Shown here: positions 8,483 to 15,800 of the stretch, piece by piece
Position numbering within the stretch: position 1 is the stretch's first letter
Layout: each line of letters opens with the position of its first letter
Virus record (IMG/VR): IMGVR_UViG_3300044640_001367
Coordinates: 1-64,000 of that record
Source of the DNA: a virus
Direction: 5' to 3' (one strand)
DNA length: 64,000 bases
Made by a program: the position numbers and the translations under genes
Notes under the pieces: generated by a model
Seen by the model: the letters and a program-made list of their open reading frames with translations, nothing else
Told to the model about the DNA's origin: nothing
The model's database searches: none

Positions 8483-8965
8483 ATGTCAGTAATTAAATAT
8501 AGTCCGTTTGCATTACGTCACGTTGATCGTGATGAGTTTTTAACGCCATTTGACCGTGTATTCGATGAAGTATTCGCGGCACATTTCCCAGAATTAAATA
8601 AAGAATTGGGAGTTGGTTTCTTTGAAAAACAAAGTTATCCACGTGTAGACGTTGTTGATTACAATGATCGAGTGGAAATTCTAGCAGAGATTCCTGGTCT
8701 CTCTAAAGAAGATGTTTCAGTTGATGTACAAGAAAATGTTCTTACTATTAGTGGTCAAAAGATTAAAAAGATTGATGATAGGGAATTTACAGGAAAGTAT
8801 ATTCGTAGAGAATTAAAACATAGCAATTTCAAACGAAGTTTTACATTAGGTGATCAAATTGATCGCAGAAATCCATCCGCAAAATTTGAAAATGGGTTGT
8901 TAAAGGTTACATTGTCAAAGATCAAACCTACAATTCCAGAAACCAAAAAAATAAAGATTGAGTAA
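8483..8965 (+). CDS. hsp20: small heat-shock protein, Hsp20/alpha-crystallin family
   Basis: 160 residues with a full alpha-crystallin domain at about 47-140: PRVDVVDYNDRVEILAEIPG opens it, followed by LSKEDVSVDV and VLTISGQK, and FENGLLKVTL closes the beta-sandwich. The C-terminal tail holds IPE/IKI elements like the I-x-I oligomer contact. It is an ATP-independent holdase that keeps unfolded proteins soluble, probably helping virion assembly. Phage-encoded Hsp20 is frequent in marine T4-like myoviruses. Its start has one of the few strong ribosome binding sites in the window, and a hairpin terminator follows 27 bases downstream, so it is a single-gene unit. Confidence 0.95.
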   Translation: MSVIKYSPFALRHVDRDEFLTPFDRVFDEVFAAHFPELNKELGVGFFEKQSYPRVDVVDYNDRVEILAEIPGLSKEDVSVDVQENVLTISGQKIKKIDDREFTGKYIRRELKHSNFKRSFTLGDQIDRRNPSAKFENGLLKVTLSKIKPTIPETKKIKIE

Positions 8966-8991
8966 TATTCATATTCAATCAAGGTTATATT

Positions 8992-9024
8992 AAACCCCGT
9001 TCATTTAATTGGATGGGGTTTTTA
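8992..9024 (+). terminator. rho-independent terminator after hsp20
   Basis: Stem AAACCCC(GTTC) with (GGAT)GGGGTTT, the inner part including G-T pairs, followed by a T-run. It is followed ten bases later by a TATTTATA element. Confidence 0.8.
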
Positions 9025-9033
9025 TTTTGTAGA

Positions 9034-9041
9034 TATTTATA
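9034..9041 (+). promoter_or_regulatory. late-promoter-like octamer TATTTATA
   Basis: Exact TATTTATA between the hsp20 terminator and the ATG at 9045, ending three bases before the start codon. The position right behind a terminator argues for a promoter. Confidence 0.65.
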
Positions 9042-9044
9042 GAT

Positions 9045-10079
9045 ATGATACAGTTTAAACATTTGGTAATATTCACATCACTTTTAATCGCTGGATGTGC
9101 TGCTTATTTTAGCGTATATGGTATAGGATTATTATTTTCAGGCGCAACGATTGCTGTTATGATAATGGCATCCTCTTTAGAACTGGGTAAATTGGTAACA
9201 ACATCTTGGTTATTTAGATATTGGAACTATGCTAATATTCTAATGAAAATTTATATGATAACTGCAGTATTCGCATTGATGGCTATAACATCATTGGGTA
9301 TATTTGGGTTTTTAACGGCGGCTTTTCAAAAATCATCTTTGGAAACTGAATTGTCATTGAATAAAATTTCAACATTAGAATCTCAAAAAAAAGAAGAGAT
9401 TGGTAAAATTGAGTCTACAAAAAAATCTATAGAAAAATTGTATACGTTAAGAAGTAGTCAAGAAAATAGATTAAATGAAGTGCTTACAAATGTACTAATT
9501 GCTCGTAATCCAATTCAATTACAAAATATTCAAAATCAAATCAACGATCAAATTACAGATCTCAATAAACAGTTAGAAAACGAAAATGATAAAATCAAAA
9601 CCTATAGTGCTAAATCAACAGCTGTGGATGATGATATTTTCAAGTTAAAGGTAGATAACAGTCAGAAGAAAGATATTATAACGTTTAAATTTGTTGCTGA
9701 TCAATTTGATACAACGATCCAAAACGTAGTAAAGTGGTTTATTGTAGTACTTATTACGGTATTTGATCCACTTGCTGTTGTATTATTATTGGCATATAAT
9801 ATAAGCACAAATAAAGTTTATTCAGAAAATGACAAAAATTATGAATTATACAAAAAACAAGAAAAACCCACAGATGAGTCCGCCGACAAACCAACACATT
9901 CAACAGTTGAGCGCATAGTTGAAAAGCCTGTTGAGGTTGAAAAAATAGTTGAACGTATAGTGGAAAAGCCTGTTGAGGTTGAAAAAATAGTTGAACGTAT
10001 AGTGGAAAAGCCTGTTGAGGTTGAAAAAATAGTTGAGCGAAAAGGTAAAACAGGATTAAGAGGTATGTTTAGTTTTTAA
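9045..10079 (+). CDS. membrane-anchored coiled-coil protein with VEKPVEVEKI repeats
   Basis: 344 residues. Two or three hydrophobic segments lie within residues 5-95 (for example around 5-50 and 70-93), then a long charged coiled coil (about 97-205), then another membrane segment near 228-250 (IVVLITVFDPLAVVLLLAYN), then an acidic tail with three 14-residue repeats VERIVEKPVEVEKI at 288-329. It thus looks like an inner-membrane protein with a large soluble coiled coil. It has no known enzymatic motif. Its promoter element suggests late expression. Possible roles include a membrane-remodelling or lysis-control protein, but nothing in the sequence decides this. Confidence 0.7.
   Translation: MIQFKHLVIFTSLLIAGCAAYFSVYGIGLLFSGATIAVMIMASSLELGKLVTTSWLFRYWNYANILMKIYMITAVFALMAITSLGIFGFLTAAFQKSSLETELSLNKISTLESQKKEEIGKIESTKKSIEKLYTLRSSQENRLNEVLTNVLIARNPIQLQNIQNQINDQITDLNKQLENENDKIKTYSAKSTAVDDDIFKLKVDNSQKKDIITFKFVADQFDTTIQNVVKWFIVVLITVFDPLAVVLLLAYNISTNKVYSENDKNYELYKKQEKPTDESADKPTHSTVERIVEKPVEVEKIVERIVEKPVEVEKIVERIVEKPVEVEKIVERKGKTGLRGMFSF
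9906..10031 (+). repeat. three 42-bp tandem repeats within the membrane protein gene
   Basis: Three in-frame 42-bp units encode VERIVEKPVEVEKI. The second and third are identical at DNA level and the first differs by three bases, all synonymous, indicating recent duplication. A partial fourth unit (VER) follows. Confidence 0.9.
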
Positions 10080-10136
10080 TATTAAAATAATTTTTTTATC
10101 AATTTGTCACGGTTACATATATATGTAATTATACGC

Positions 10137-10280
10137 ATGGATGAAACTGAACTTAAAGAATTGTATAGGCTGATCAAAAGATCATACGACGAATCGTGTT
10201 GGAAAACATTGAATGACGCTTTAGACTATATATCGGAATTTGTGGAAGTGGACGACGAACTACCTACAGACAATGATTGA
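10137..10280 (+). CDS. small acidic protein (47 aa)
   Basis: A short frame starting MDETELKELYRLIKRSYDES and ending DELPTDND, strongly acidic and probably helical. Its TGA at 10278-10280 overlaps the ATG of the next gene (10273), and this tight coupling plus the absence of another frame in the gap supports a real gene. A second in-frame ATG does not exist close by; another ATG at 10141 is out of frame. Function unknown. Confidence 0.6.
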   Translation: MDETELKELYRLIKRSYDESCWKTLNDALDYISEFVEVDDELPTDND

Positions 10281-10554
10281 AATTTTGTTATTAATATTAC
10301 TGTTTATATCAGTAGCAGTTAATGTGTTTTTATTAATCACATCGAAAAAGTTATTTAACCAGATTGACATTTTGGAAGACTGGATAATAAACTTTAAAAA
10401 ATCGGTAGAAAATACTTATAATAAATTGAAAGCTATTGATAACCGTGGTATCTTTGAAAAAGATGACGACGTTGGTTTTCTCTTTTCCGATTTAAAACAA
10501 ACAATGGAAACTTTGAATAAAAAAGTAAAAGAAGAAGAAACCGATAACGTTTGA
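10273..10554 (+). CDS. single-span membrane protein (93 aa)
   Basis: 93 residues from the ATG at 10273, starting MIEILLLILLFISVAVNVFL, one clear N-terminal membrane helix (residues 2-22) followed by a charged helical or coiled-coil domain that would face the cytoplasm or periplasm. The reading frame continues upstream to an ATG at 10240, but that would put 11 unrelated residues inside the preceding gene; the 10273 start overlaps its stop and is preferred. It sits directly before the late sigma factor. I do not recognise a family; a membrane anchor for a partner protein is possible. Confidence 0.65.
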   Translation: MIEILLLILLFISVAVNVFLLITSKKLFNQIDILEDWIINFKKSVENTYNKLKAIDNRGIFEKDDDVGFLFSDLKQTMETLNKKVKEEETDNV

Positions 10555-10567
10555 TATTATTACTTGA

Positions 10568-11578
10568 ATGAAACAAACAAAAAAAAGTAAAGTTGTAAAT
10601 AAAAAAACGACTAAAGTAGTAGCAGATAAAAAACGTAAAATTACTTCTATGGTAAATAGTGTTAACAAAAAAATCAAAAAACCAACCAAAATAACATCTT
10701 TTAAAAAAGTAGTTACACACCAACCGCCTAAAAAAAATAATAAAGTAAAATTAGATATTACATACGAATCTAAAAACTTATCTGAAATTAATGTTCCAAG
10801 AAATATTACCAGTAAAGATATAATAGTAATTAATGATCTAAACGCTATTAATAAAGAAGTAGAAGAATTAACAGATGTTAGAAAAAAACGACGTGGTAGA
10901 AACAAAAAAGAAAAGATTTATTTTTCTAAAAAGACTGAGGAAGCAATTATTGAGTATAATTTAGCAACAGATATGGTAATAAGAAACGAAATATATGAAA
11001 ATCGTATAAAGTATAGTTTTGATAAATTAGTTGAAAACATATTCAATACATTCAAATTTACTTATTTTGATAATAGTCCATTAGAAATTCAAAAAGAAAC
11101 TGTAACGCATTTAGTTTCTAATATGCATAAATTTGAAGCGGGTAAAGGCAAAGCTTTTAGTTATTTCAGTATTGTTGCTAAAAACTATTTGATATTTCAT
11201 AATAATAACAATTATAAACGATTCAATCAACATGTAGACATCAGTGACACGCCAGGTGACGACTGCGTTTGTTTGCAAACAGAAGATGCACATCATAAGA
11301 CTATTCAAACACAAGAGTTTATGAAATTGTTAATTAACTATTGGGAAAAAAATCTAACAAAGATATTTACCAAACAAAAAGATCTTAATATAGCATATGC
11401 AGTAATCGAATTATTTCGTAGTAGTGATAGAATAGAAAATTTTAATAAAAAAACACTGTACTTATATATAAGAGAATTAAGTAATTGCAAAACACAACAA
11501 ATTACTAAAATCATTAATAAGATGAAATCATATCAAAATGTAGTTATGAAAAATTACGCAGACAGCGGTAAAGTATAA
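10568..11578 (+). CDS. gp55: late-transcription sigma factor, T4 gp55-like
   Basis: 336 residues. The first 110 are lysine-rich and low in complexity, an extension absent from T4 gp55 (185 aa). The core at about 115-240 resembles sigma-70 region 2 as found in phage late sigma factors: a helical segment, then FEAGKGKAFSYFSIVAKNYL near residues 187-206, which matches the gp55-type F-(N)-x-x-x-(G)-x-A-x-x-Y-F-x-x-I-A-x-N motif, followed by the basic NNNNYKR. gp55 directs host RNA polymerase to short -10-like late promoters (TATAAATA in T4), so this is the likely reader of the TATTTATA elements listed here. A hairpin terminator follows 17 bases after the stop. I am fairly sure of the family but not of the exact promoter match. 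Confidence 0.75.
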   Translation: MKQTKKSKVVNKKTTKVVADKKRKITSMVNSVNKKIKKPTKITSFKKVVTHQPPKKNNKVKLDITYESKNLSEINVPRNITSKDIIVINDLNAINKEVEELTDVRKKRRGRNKKEKIYFSKKTEEAIIEYNLATDMVIRNEIYENRIKYSFDKLVENIFNTFKFTYFDNSPLEIQKETVTHLVSNMHKFEAGKGKAFSYFSIVAKNYLIFHNNNNYKRFNQHVDISDTPGDDCVCLQTEDAHHKTIQTQEFMKLLINYWEKNLTKIFTKQKDLNIAYAVIELFRSSDRIENFNKKTLYLYIRELSNCKTQQITKIINKMKSYQNVVMKNYADSGKV

Positions 11579-11595
11579 CACAAAACAAAACAAAT

Positions 11596-11625
11596 AAACC
11601 ACTCCAAATGGAGTGGTTTTTCTAT
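11596..11625 (+). terminator. rho-independent terminator after sigma factor gene
   Basis: A perfect 10-bp stem AAACCACTCC / GGAGTGGTTT with an AAAT loop and a TTTTTCT-type tail (11596-11622). The next TATTTATA starts inside its tail. Confidence 0.9.
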
Positions 11626-11630
11626 TTATA
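11623..11630 (+). promoter_or_regulatory. late-promoter-like octamer TATTTATA
   Basis: Exact TATTTATA directly behind the terminator, ending five bases before the ATG at 11636. It would drive the long tail/baseplate operon. Confidence 0.65.
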
Positions 11631-11635
11631 GATAT

Positions 11636-11977
11636 ATGGACTTAAATTTTGAAATTTACAAAGGAAAGAATTTTTCGGGTCTTTGTAAGGATATAGTGAA
11701 AAATTCAGAGAATAAAAAAGATCAAATCGATATATTAATATCGGAGTTACGGAGTTTGATCAAAACCATCAATGATGCTACCATCATAGTTCCTATGATT
11801 AAAGATTACTATGATGTAGGAATTAAAAACGATGAACAGTTAGTTAAGTTAGCGTCTGTTGTACAACGTTTGGTGGCTAAAGGTGAAGCTAGCGGCGAAG
11901 GTTCTTCTATGATATTAAGTGAAGACGAACGTAAACAATTGATGGAGGAAGTTATAACAATCAGTAAAGGCGAATAA
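11636..11977 (+). CDS. unknown protein at head of baseplate operon (113 aa)
   Basis: 113 residues, largely helical, starting MDLNFEIYKGKNFSGLCKDI with a central amphipathic stretch (residues 15-80) and an acidic end. No motif I can name. It is the first gene behind the terminator/promoter pair and its stop is separated from the spike gene by one base. Position suggests a small tail-assembly or structural protein, perhaps a chaperone for the hub, but this is inference only. Confidence 0.65.
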   Translation: MDLNFEIYKGKNFSGLCKDIVKNSENKKDQIDILISELRSLIKTINDATIIVPMIKDYYDVGIKNDEQLVKLASVVQRLVAKGEASGEGSSMILSEDERKQLMEEVITISKGE

Positions 11978-11978
11978 T

Positions 11979-13655
11979 ATGGTAAGCACAGACGTATCCA
12001 AATCAAATAAATCACCACAGTTAAATGATCAACAAATAAAAGATTTGGTTGATATTCGCTCACCCATACAACTTGCTGTCGTAGTCGATATAATTTTTGA
12101 CGAAACTCATATAAAATTACAAGATGCGTATAAACAAAAAATAAATCCGCAAACGGTTCCGCTTAATTATAAGAATGAACCAGCAAATGAAAACGATGTG
12201 GATTTTTCTTATATTGGACGTGCTAAAGTAAGAATATTATCACAAGAAAAAAAATCATCGGTTGAAAAATTACCTTGGGCTATACCACTTGAACAAACTA
12301 TAACACAATATCCACTGGTTAATGAATTGGTATTGGTGCAAAAGGTTGGAAACAATTATTATTATAGTAAACCATTAAACAAATTCAACTTCCCCAATAA
12401 TATTGATTATACAGTTGAAACAGTATATAGCGAAGATGGAACGCCGGCTGTCCCTTTTTATTTTGATGGTAATAGAGCCACTTATACATCCGCTCCAATT
12501 TATTCGAAGTATAATAATATAGGATATGTAGGACAATATTTCATTTCAAATCCATTTATACGATTGGTCAAGAAAAATGAAGGGGATACTATAATAGAAA
12601 GTAGATTTGGTCAGTCAATTAGATTTAGTGCATATGATGATAATAGACAAAATGATAAAGGTGTATATTCATCTTACGATTTGAATGGTAATTTATTGAA
12701 AGACTCAATCGGCGGTGGATATGGTAATCCTAAACTTACTATTAGAAATAGACAACGAAATATTGCTTTGGATGAACCACAACAATTACATCCTAAGTTG
12801 CCACCTATTCGTAAAATTACACCGGTTGAAAAGAATTTTGGCGGACAAATACCAGAAGATATTAACAACGACGGGTCCACTATTCAGCTAACAAGTGGCA
12901 AAACATCAAGTGAATGGAAAACTACAGTTTATAAAAGTATATTTGGTATAACGTCAAATGGAGAGTCAACAGAAGAACAAATAAGATTCAATCCAAAAGG
13001 TTCGACATCATTTAAGTTTCCAACTTTAAACAGCGATCAAATTGTAATAAATACAGATAGATTGGTACTAAGTAGTAGATTCGCAGAAACATTACATTTT
13101 AGTAAAAAACGGTATGCCATAACTACTGATAGTGAATATACAGTGGATGCTAATGATAATGTAGTTATAACTACAAATAATACCGCTTGTATTAATGCGC
13201 CACAAATATTTTTGGGACAATATGGAGAAACAAATGAACCAGCATTGTTAGGTCAAACAACTGTAGATTGGATGTATGATCTTTGTAATTGGTTATTGGA
13301 CCACGTTCATTGGTCTCATCATGTGCATCCACATCCACATACACATCCTAGATCAGGAAATGCAACTCCAGAGAATACAAGAGATGCTAATCCAGATCAA
13401 ACACAAATACCAGTACAACAAATTAAACTACAATTATTAAGAGATAATTTACACAAGACACTAAGTAGACGTGTATTTGTTACCGGAGGCGGATATGCGC
13501 CTGGTAGCAATGGAGTTAAACCAGCTGGTAGTGGCGGAGAGTGTAAAGATCCAATAAAAATTAATACTGTTACAGGTGCTGGAGTTGTGGGGGATTTCAA
13601 AGGTAGAAATCGTCGAGAAGGGCCAGTACAAGTCGAATTTGAATTTCAGAATTAA
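11979..13655 (+). CDS. gp5: baseplate hub/central spike protein, T4 gp5-like
   Basis: 558 residues. Around residues 75-130 lies an OB-fold-like segment (GRAKVRILSQEKKS, LVNELVLVQKVGNNYYYS), as at the start of gp5 and VgrG-type spikes. The middle (residues 190-310) has the pattern DTIIESRFGQSIRF, TIRNRQRN and EDINNDGSTIQLTS found in hub proteins of T4-like marine phages. Near residues 435-460 is a histidine cluster (HWSHHVHPHPHTHPRSG), reminiscent of metal-binding tips of P2-type spikes. No lysozyme domain is seen, unlike T4 gp5. It should form the puncturing device at the tail end. Position upstream of gp25 and gp6 fits. The family match is by pattern only. Confidence 0.7.
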   Translation: MVSTDVSKSNKSPQLNDQQIKDLVDIRSPIQLAVVVDIIFDETHIKLQDAYKQKINPQTVPLNYKNEPANENDVDFSYIGRAKVRILSQEKKSSVEKLPWAIPLEQTITQYPLVNELVLVQKVGNNYYYSKPLNKFNFPNNIDYTVETVYSEDGTPAVPFYFDGNRATYTSAPIYSKYNNIGYVGQYFISNPFIRLVKKNEGDTIIESRFGQSIRFSAYDDNRQNDKGVYSSYDLNGNLLKDSIGGGYGNPKLTIRNRQRNIALDEPQQLHPKLPPIRKITPVEKNFGGQIPEDINNDGSTIQLTSGKTSSEWKTTVYKSIFGITSNGESTEEQIRFNPKGSTSFKFPTLNSDQIVINTDRLVLSSRFAETLHFSKKRYAITTDSEYTVDANDNVVITTNNTACINAPQIFLGQYGETNEPALLGQTTVDWMYDLCNWLLDHVHWSHHVHPHPHTHPRSGNATPENTRDANPDQTQIPVQQIKLQLLRDNLHKTLSRRVFVTGGGYAPGSNGVKPAGSGGECKDPIKINTVTGAGVVGDFKGRNRREGPVQVEFEFQN

Positions 13656-13660
13656 ATACC

Positions 13661-14908
13661 ATGAGCAATTATTATGTATCTTATAAACAAGTAGTGTCTT
13701 GGAATGGCACGGTATTTAATGCTAATCAATATAGAAAAGCAATAAATGCTTTTTATTCTAAAATTGATTTAGTTAATCCAAATTTAAAAACTGATCAATC
13801 AGCTTCATCTGTATTTGATGTACCCATAAGAAATCTATCACCTGATGCATCTTTTCCAAGTGAATGGAGTTTTGATTTAAATGGAAACTTTTCAACAACA
13901 GTCCGAGATGAAGTATCTGGTCTTTTTAGAGCATTTTTAGTTTTGAGCGGAGATGTTAAAGTTCCAAGAATAACGTCAACTGGTAAAACTTTACGAGTAA
14001 TTATAGCTGCTGCCAATAAAAGTTTAATTGCTATAGGTAAAACTCCTGAAGAAGCTTTTAATTATGCATTTAAAGAAGCAAGAGAATCTCTTTTACGAAC
14101 ACTAGCAGATCAAATTAATGTGTCGGGTAGGGGAATTAAAGTAGAAATACAAGATCCATTTACCGATCCAGATCCAGCGTTGCCTGGTCCGCCTACACAA
14201 ACGATATCAGGAGTTGCCAATAAAGCTCCTTTGGTAGACAATCCTAACATAAAACTCCCCACCCAAGAAGCAAAGGGGTTAGACGCGAATGTAGCGCAAC
14301 AAGCAGCTTCAAAAACCCAGGGCGCTACAAGTAATACTACGTCTGAAGTTCAAGGTGCCGCCGATAAAGCACAAAGCGCATTTGGTAAACCGGATGGATT
14401 GGGTAAGGATTGGTCGCCTGATAAGTTTAGTCCTGAATCTATAGCTGGAAATGAAAAAATTGTAAATGCTAAAACAGGTATAATTGAATCCACGTCCAAA
14501 TTAGCTAAAGGGTTAAAAGGTGGATTGTTAGGTGGTGCTCTTGGTGCTGGAGTAGGGGCCTTAGCTGGAGGCGGTAAAGGAGCATTAATAGGCGGATTGA
14601 GTGGTACAGCACTTGGTGCCGGATTATCTGTTGGTGGTGTAACAGGAGCAGCATTAGCCGGTGGTGGATTAGGAGCCGGAATAGGTGGAATAGTTGGGGG
14701 TGGAAAAGGTGCTTTAATTGGAGCTGTATCAGGAGGAGCAGTTGGTGCAGCTGCTGCTAAATTAGCAAGTGTTAAAAAAGGAATGCCTAAACCAAATATA
14801 CCAAAACCACCCAGTACACCCCGTATCAAGACTATCAAGATACCCAGACCATCTGATACAAAAGGCGCACAAGCATTATTAAATTTACCTAAATCTCGTT
14901 TGGGTTAA
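13661..14908 (+). CDS. glycine-zipper baseplate-region protein
   Basis: 415 residues in three parts: a globular N-terminal domain (1-165); a low-complexity Pro/Gln/Ala linker (165-280); and residues 285-367, an 80-residue run of GxxxG-type glycine-zipper repeats (GGLLGGALGAGVGALAGG and similar), ending in a basic proline-rich tail (KPNIPKPP). Glycine zippers pack tightly in membranes or amyloid-like pores. Because the gene sits directly between the spike and gp25, the protein may travel in the tail and insert into a host membrane during DNA entry. This function is inferred; no homologue is recognised. Confidence 0.65.
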   Translation: MSNYYVSYKQVVSWNGTVFNANQYRKAINAFYSKIDLVNPNLKTDQSASSVFDVPIRNLSPDASFPSEWSFDLNGNFSTTVRDEVSGLFRAFLVLSGDVKVPRITSTGKTLRVIIAAANKSLIAIGKTPEEAFNYAFKEARESLLRTLADQINVSGRGIKVEIQDPFTDPDPALPGPPTQTISGVANKAPLVDNPNIKLPTQEAKGLDANVAQQAASKTQGATSNTTSEVQGAADKAQSAFGKPDGLGKDWSPDKFSPESIAGNEKIVNAKTGIIESTSKLAKGLKGGLLGGALGAGVGALAGGGKGALIGGLSGTALGAGLSVGGVTGAALAGGGLGAGIGGIVGGGKGALIGAVSGGAVGAAAAKLASVKKGMPKPNIPKPPSTPRIKTIKIPRPSDTKGAQALLNLPKSRLG

Positions 14909-14925
14909 TAATTATATATAATAAT

Positions 14926-15396
14926 ATGAAAATAGATATATTAAAAGAATTCATTAAGAAAACAGTACAACAAGAGGTACGAAACGTAGTACAATCTGAA
15001 CTTAAACTTCAATTGGCAGAAATATTCTCTAAAGAAGTTATTCAATCCAAGAAAAAATCATCTGATTCTGATTTAGAACAACAAATTCTAAAAGAATTGG
15101 ATGTGATGAATGAATCTGCGGTTGTTGAGGAACCAGTTAAACCCACGAAAAAGTTTGTAAAGTATACCAGTAACCCAATGTTGAATGATATTTTAAACCA
15201 AACCACCGGTGGTGTGCCACAAGAAGGCAGTATGGTTAGTATGATGGGTGGATATGGAAACAGTACACAAGAAGTTATTACAGAAACCAAAGTGCCTGAA
15301 AATGCTCCTGCTCCTGTAAAAGGCGTTTATTCAGCGATAAACAGAGATTATCGTGCTTTACTAAAAGCAGTGGATAGTAAAAAGTCTAAGGTTTAA
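14926..15396 (+). CDS. unknown virion-associated protein (156 aa)
   Basis: 156 residues. The N-terminal 55 form an amphipathic helix or coiled coil (MKIDILKEFIKKTVQQEVRN), followed by a flexible acidic section and a conserved-looking segment (NPMLNDILNQTTGG, about residues 84-97) typical of small proteins next to gp25 in T4-like marine phages. It lies three bases upstream of gp25. A structural or assembly role in the baseplate is likely from position. No enzyme motif is present. Confidence 0.6.
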   Translation: MKIDILKEFIKKTVQQEVRNVVQSELKLQLAEIFSKEVIQSKKKSSDSDLEQQILKELDVMNESAVVEEPVKPTKKFVKYTSNPMLNDILNQTTGGVPQEGSMVSMMGGYGNSTQEVITETKVPENAPAPVKGVYSAINRDYRALLKAVDSKKSKV

Positions 15397-15398
15397 TT

Positions 15399-15800
15399 AT
15401 GGCTAAAAAAGCACTAGGACTTAAAATACCGTTTAGATTGGGTCAAGATGGTTATTTTGAAACAAATACTGATACTATTTCACAAGTTTCTAGTAATATA
15501 CGGAATCTTTTATTAACCAAACCTGGAGAACGTAGGTTTAATAATGCATTTGGTTCTTCATTATATAAAGTGTTGTTTGATCAAAATGAATTGGGTGAAA
15601 TGTTGCCGATGTTAGTAAATCTTATTCAAAATGATGTAAATAGATTTATGAACGGTATAATAGTTGAAGACGTTAAAGTTCAATTATTGGAAAATGATGT
15701 TGTAAATAATAATTATAATAAAATATTTATAAAAGTAGCCTTTAGTTACAAAGAATTACAATCCACAACTGAAGTGATCATCACAAACAATAATATATAA
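15399..15800 (+). CDS. gp25: baseplate wedge protein, gp25/GPW family
   Basis: 133 residues, the normal size for T4 gp25 (132). It contains the family signature around residues 30-62: IRNLLLTKPGERRFNNAFGS, then LYKVLF. gp25 forms part of the wedge core next to the hub and starts sheath assembly; homologues exist in all contractile injection systems. Its stop overlaps the first base of the gp6 gene (TAATG), so the two are coupled, which matches their direct contact in the T4 wedge. Confidence 0.92.
   Translation: MAKKALGLKIPFRLGQDGYFETNTDTISQVSSNIRNLLLTKPGERRFNNAFGSSLYKVLFDQNELGEMLPMLVNLIQNDVNRFMNGIIVEDVKVQLLENDVVNNNYNKIFIKVAFSYKELQSTTEVIITNNNI

Noticed and set aside
10433-10905. Two minus-strand ORFs (96 and 137 codons) opposite the small membrane protein and sigma factor genes
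   Set aside because: They are Phe/Leu-rich antisense products of lysine-rich coding sequence, overlap each other in different frames and lack start signals.
14350-14838. Minus-strand 162-codon ORF, rich in Pro and Ala
   Set aside because: It is the complement of the glycine-zipper coding stretch; low complexity alone keeps it open.
14926-15396. Sixth capsid-targeting leader (MKIDILKE) in the gene before gp25
   Set aside because: It fits L-x-E, but the helix runs on without a change and the gene sits among tail genes, so cleavage is not convincing.
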